Source: Onthophagus taurus | Taxonomy: Eukaryota > Arthropoda > Insecta > Coleoptera > Scarabaeidae | Direction of reading: 5' to 3' | Assembly (NCBI RefSeq): GCF_036711975.1 | Contig: NC_091972.1 | Span: forward strand, 13,459,001 to 13,523,000 | Length of the DNA: 64,000 nucleotides | Part shown: one piece after another, positions 60,066 to 64,000 of the stretch | How the letters are laid out: each line of letters starts with the position of its first letter | Numbering within the stretch: position 1 is the stretch's first letter | Notes under the pieces: model-generated | Database searches by the model: none | Told to the model about the DNA's origin: nothing | What the model saw: only the letters and a program-made list of their open reading frames with translations | Translations under genes and position numbers: made by a program

Positions 60066-60374
60066 TTGATATTCAATGTTCAGAAAGAAACTTGGGGTAT
60101 TCCCCGAGATGTTTCTATACCAGTGATGTCCACTAATTTTTGATCAAGATGGACTTTTTATATAAATGTCTCGCCAAGATTGACCGAAGGGTTTAAGATC
60201 TTTTTTACATTTTAAAACTAATACATTTTGCTCTGAGGCCCAGATATAGATATTTCAGATTCATGATTTTGTTGGCGGTCGACTCAAAACAGCTTCGCGA
60301 TTGACATTATGGACACCACTGCTCTATACGATGTATAAATCAAGGATGGTAGTAGAATTGAACGAAAAGTAGAA

Positions 60375-60640
60375 CTAACTCTCTTAAGACGGCTAAACCC
60401 GAATGTTTCCAGTTCTAGGTCTAGTGTTAGTTCTAGTTTTATTCAGCGTTAGATTGTTGTATACTTTTCATTGAACTAAAACTGGAACTAATACTAGACC
60501 TGTGTTGGTTTTAGTTTTACTTGTTATTCACCGCTAGATTATTGTATATTTTTTTTGAACTGAAAGTGGGACTAATACTAGACCTAGAACTAACAACATT
60601 GGGAAACAGCCGTACGTATCTTAAGACGGCTCGTGACGTC
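60375..60640. repeat. Foldback repeat of the ctagacctagaactag family, complex copy
   Basis: Contains ttaagacggctaaacccgaa, then gttctaggtctagtgttagt and inverted counterparts around 60480-60620, ending gtatcttaagacggct. It shares its units with 41720-41826. Confidence 0.7.
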
Positions 60641-60749
60641 ACGAACGGGCCTTCGAGCTGTGCACCTATTTCCGGCATGTCGTAGTCCTCTTACATTCTA
60701 CCCTCCTTGGTATAGTAATCGGTGAACATAATACAGAATGTATTTCTGA

Positions 60750-61865
60750 TGATTAAATTTTATTTAAAAATTTTTGTTCCCAACGACCGGTTTCGATTAT
60801 TCTATAATCGTCTTCAGGTTGTTCGCTACGAATTAAAAAACATGTATTGAAAATTTCACAAAACGCATTAAATCAATTATCAAGTATTTACCGTCAAAAG
60901 GGAATTCAATTCTTGAAGAAAACCTGGAGGCATGTCACTTCTATTTATTATGTTACAGAGAAGATTCTTAGAGGTTATGTCGTGTTCACTTGTCAAATTA
61001 TTGTCCAATTATGCAAAATAAACGTTAAAACCTATTAAAACTCCTTTTTACATTTAAACAGTTGCAAATGCAAAGTTTTTAGAACTAGGATGTTCGAAAT
61101 TATTACAAAATATTCTTTACTATACAATAAATCTTCATCAACAGCGCTGTACGAATGTCAAAAACAAATATCGGACGGAAGAATTAAAAGGAAATAACAT
61201 TTTTACATTGGCGCGAATTTTAAATTAGCATTGGATTTTAATTTATTAAAAACTTCTATAAAAATGTGATTTCTGTTGGTTTCAGTAAATTCATTTAACA
61301 TCTTATCCTCTTCGTAGTATTCGATTCAGACTTTTCGATTTTGGAATGTTATGTAAAAGTGTTATTGTGTTTGTAGAATGTGTTGTTGATACTATATGTT
61401 TATTAACGGCTGAATTATTATTGTTTAAGTGTTCATTTAGTCTAGTCCTTAGGTTTCGACCAGTTTGACCTATATAATAATTATCGCACTCGTTGCAGTT
61501 AATTTTGTAGACCCCATTCTTTTGGTTATTGTCTATTTTTTGTTTAGAGTTTATTATAATATCTTTTAGTTTTGTATTGTTCTTAAAAACTATTCCCAAA
61601 TCAAAAATGTTGAAATTATGTGTGGATAGATTTCTTTTGTAATATTTTTATGATGTATCTTTTTATAAACTTTTTGTAAAAATTCTATATTCTATCCATT
61701 ATTTAAAGCTATTTTTATTATGTGTCTTATTTCATGATCAAAATCTTTTTTTAGCATAGGAGTTTTTATCGCTCTGTTAAATAAAAATCCAAGCTCCTTG
61801 GTATAAACATAAAGATAGGTAGACTGAACGCAATGGTGTGGACAGCTGTCCGAATTTGTGCACAT
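60750..61865 (-). pseudogene. Penelope-like element, minus strand, 3' portion
   Basis: The minus strand gives, from right to left, YLYVYTKELGFLFNRAIK, KDFDHEIRHIIKIALNNG, then a GIY-YIG domain in the open frame 61303-61599: GVYKINCNECDNYYIGQTGR, then RTRLNEH and VNKHI. Frameshifts separate the parts. It ends near a hammerhead-like motif at 60781-60821, as in Penelope terminal regions. Confidence 0.85.
60781..60821 (-). ncRNA. Hammerhead-ribozyme-like motif of a Penelope element
   Basis: The minus strand reads CAAC-CTGAAGA-C-GATTAT-aga-ATAATC-GAAA-CCGG-TC-GTTG. This has the conserved CUGANGA and GAAA cores and a six-base stem II with a three-base loop. Stem III is minimal and palindromic (ACCGGU), UC precedes the predicted cut, and stem I is CAAC/GUUG. 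An extra C before stem II departs from the usual G-C closing pair. Penelope-like elements are known to carry such minimal hammerheads, which may act as dimers. Confidence 0.6.
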
Positions 61866-61869
61866 TAAA

Positions 61870-64000
61870 ATTTTTGCTCTTCCCCGTATTAGTCCGTTAT
61901 AACGAGATTTTACTGTTTAAATCGATTTCTAACCAAGTTCGTATAGAAATTCTATGAATTTATGTTCTACGTGAGGCAAATCCCGAAAATAAGTCAATTA
62001 TGTCACGTTAATTCGATATCTAGTGTATCGTCATGACCGTAATTTGGGCCGTTAATGCACGGAGGCGATGGAAGTTCGCGTTGGCCGTACAATTTGGGGA
62101 ACATTTTGAGATGTTAACACGTCGCAGTGACACAAACGACCTCGAAATTCGCCAATTTACTGACAGTTATTGTAATAATACGTTTCACGTAACGGGGCCT
62201 TGTACAGGTTTCGTACCCGGGACGTAAATTCCTCAGTTTCGGCGTTTTCGCTTGGAGTCGAACGAAAACGGAGTCCGCGGAATTAATTTCGGATTCAGTA
62301 AAAGCGCGTTTCGAGCACGAACGCAGTCTTAATTATCCGAGTATCCGGCCGAAACAAAAATATTCATTAAACCTCGGAAGAAAGAAGGCGGGAGGCGAAA
62401 GCAACGGCGGCGACGGAACGAGGCGATCAAAGACAATCCCGACTGGAATATTTATAAGATAATGAATGCCTTTAATTGTGAATGGTGTTGATTAAATTCC
62501 TGCGTACGCCGTTCGGGAGCCTACGGTTATTTTTGCGCCCCCATCGAGGACCCAGGAAGCTCTTTGCCGAATCCCTAAAGGTCGCGTCCCCTTTCTCCGC
62601 AGACATCTCGCTTTTTTCCATCTCGTGAAATTTTAAAGACGGGAATTTATTAAAATTTAATTCGAGCTTCGCCGTAGGCGCTCCTCCTGAGCATACGTAA
62701 TTGACGTTTTGAAATTAATTCTTTTTATGGCTTCGTCCCCTTTCGCCTGCCCAGTTAAGCCCCGACAAGATAAAACGAAACTTAGCGTAATTAAAAATGG
62801 ATTTAAATTAACAGGACGAAGTTTGCGAATTAAGAATTTTAAATATTTTTTTAAGAATAATTGGTTTTATAAATATATGTAACATAATGTAACAATTTCC
62901 AAGGATAACGTTTTATGTGATATGAAAGTAATTATTTAAGTATACAAATTTAACTCGTATCTAATTTACACAGTTAATTTTATCGTAAAGATTTTATTGG
63001 TATTTAAACATGAAAGTGAACGTACTCGGCGATGGGCAATTAGGATTTTTCTTAGGATTAATTTAAAAGCCGGTCACATTTCTGTTCGTGGAAGGCGTGT
63101 TATCGCACGCACACGCTCTTTTAGGCGGTGGTATCATTTGGGGCATACCGTGTCGAGAAGAGCGGGGGCACGTGCAGCTCTTCGCCTAAAGCAAACCGCC
63201 ATTAGGCCGGGGAACGCGTACGATAGATACTGCCTCACGGACCGGTCATTTTCTCTTCCCCTGCGGTGATAAGTCCGAACAAGACAATTAACCCAGATGA
63301 TATCCCCTCGTTATTATTTTAGTATAGTAAACGACCGTTACTTTCCTATGACCGATCTTCGTCCAACGCCTAATCTTAGATAAGTACTTTGCTTTACGAT
63401 AACGTTTGAGGCTACCGCACGTGGCTTTTCTGGGTGGCATAATTTTAATAGAAAAGAAAACTTTCTTTTAAGAAAGATTAAATGGAAACAAAGAATAATT
63501 TAATGCTGATTTAACACGGTTTTTTTTTTAAAAGAGGAAAGCATTAATTGATAAAAAAATAATAAAAGATAAAATAATGAAAGGAAATTAATAAAAAAAA
63601 TACGCACTGTGAAATGTTTAGACGATGAGTTATAAAGAGCGGTTTTAGTACAGCAGCTTTTATAATCCGGTCGGCTGTAGCCGTAAAAATGAGTCACCGG
63701 TTGGAGAGCTTTTGCGTCTCTCTTTGTGCATCTAGTGACCCGTGCAAATGACTCGGCGTCCGTCGCGGATAACGCGACCAGGTTTCCTGTTGTACTCGCT
63801 CTCGGTTCATGATGATTCGATTCGGGTCGATGACTGTACGATGGTGACTACGTCGCCGTGGCCCCGCTACCGTACCGACGCGTCGCCTCATGACAGGTGC
63901 AATTAGACAGATAATGGCGTACCTAATGGCTTCATTTCTGAACTCTTTTCGCCTACTTTATTAGATCGATGACATCTAGAACGAACGGGATCTCTATAAC
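61870..64000. other. Gene-free, CpG-rich terminal region
   Basis: Starts with a pogo-like end (61884-61916). From about 62030 to 62780, and again at 63000-63300 and 63700-64000, the sequence is CpG-rich with only short arginine-rich ORFs. Clusters of taatta-type sites and long non-repetitive GC-rich runs look like conserved regulatory DNA, but this is inference. No coding exon is recognised. Confidence 0.4.

Noticed and set aside
1..64000. tRNA, rRNA, CRISPR arrays, bacterial operon features
   Set aside because: Looked for B-box-like ggttcgaatcc motifs and direct-repeat/spacer arrays. The only B-box-like hit is inside NEDD1 without a cloverleaf, and the tandem arrays present lack unique spacers.

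Overview
The window is eukaryotic genomic DNA, AT-rich and heavily loaded with transposons. Exon-dense genes are cut by many tiny GT-AG introns (mostly 50-90 bp), and a Torso-type receptor tyrosine kinase is present. This points to an insect; a beetle is my best guess, from intron size and the transposon mix, but I cannot prove the order from sequence alone.

Host genes, left to right: (1) 1-7864 (+), the 3' two thirds of rme-8/DNAJC13, an endosomal J-domain protein, in 15 exons whose joined length is exactly divisible by three; (2) 8401-8810 (-), a complete two-exon macrophage migration inhibitory factor (MIF) gene convergent with rme-8; (3) 13295-17713 (-), the receptor tyrosine kinase torso, eight clear exons plus a probable 49-nt upstream exon at 21657-21705, with the signal-peptide exon not found; (4) 23780-23884 (-), the 34-residue oligosaccharyltransferase subunit OST4; (5) 28221-28850 (-), the intronless ER SNARE USE1; (6) 33008-34825 (-), the WD40 gamma-tubulin recruiter NEDD1/Grip71, with an intron in its 5' UTR. 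These are ordinary unlinked housekeeping or signalling genes; I see no operon-like logic. The last ~29 kb contain no host coding gene I can recognise, only transposons and several CpG-rich, ORF-poor islands that look like distal regulatory or 5'-UTR sequence.

Mobile DNA dominates the rest. The best preserved element is a 4.19-kb P element (8841-13029, minus strand) with a perfect 8-bp target duplication, long diverged inverted ends and an uninterrupted five-exon THAP transposase of about 955 residues. It lies 22 bp from the MIF start codon, inside the MIF 5' leader or at its transcription start. Second is an apparently intact CR1/jockey-superfamily retrotransposon (47.5-51.5 kb) whose PHD-finger ORF1 and endonuclease-reverse transcriptase ORF2 overlap by ATGA. 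Others are: a 902-bp PIF/Harbinger derivative with TTA duplication (25535-26436); a pogo/Tigger copy (58693-60065); two Penelope-like fragments (57.1-58.1 kb + and 60.8-61.9 kb -), the second with a hammerhead-ribozyme-like motif; back-to-back TA-flanked mariner-type foldback elements (43068-44879); many decayed non-LTR reverse transcriptase tails; and a ~150-bp satellite block with a ~303-bp dimeric higher-order period (37511-38500).
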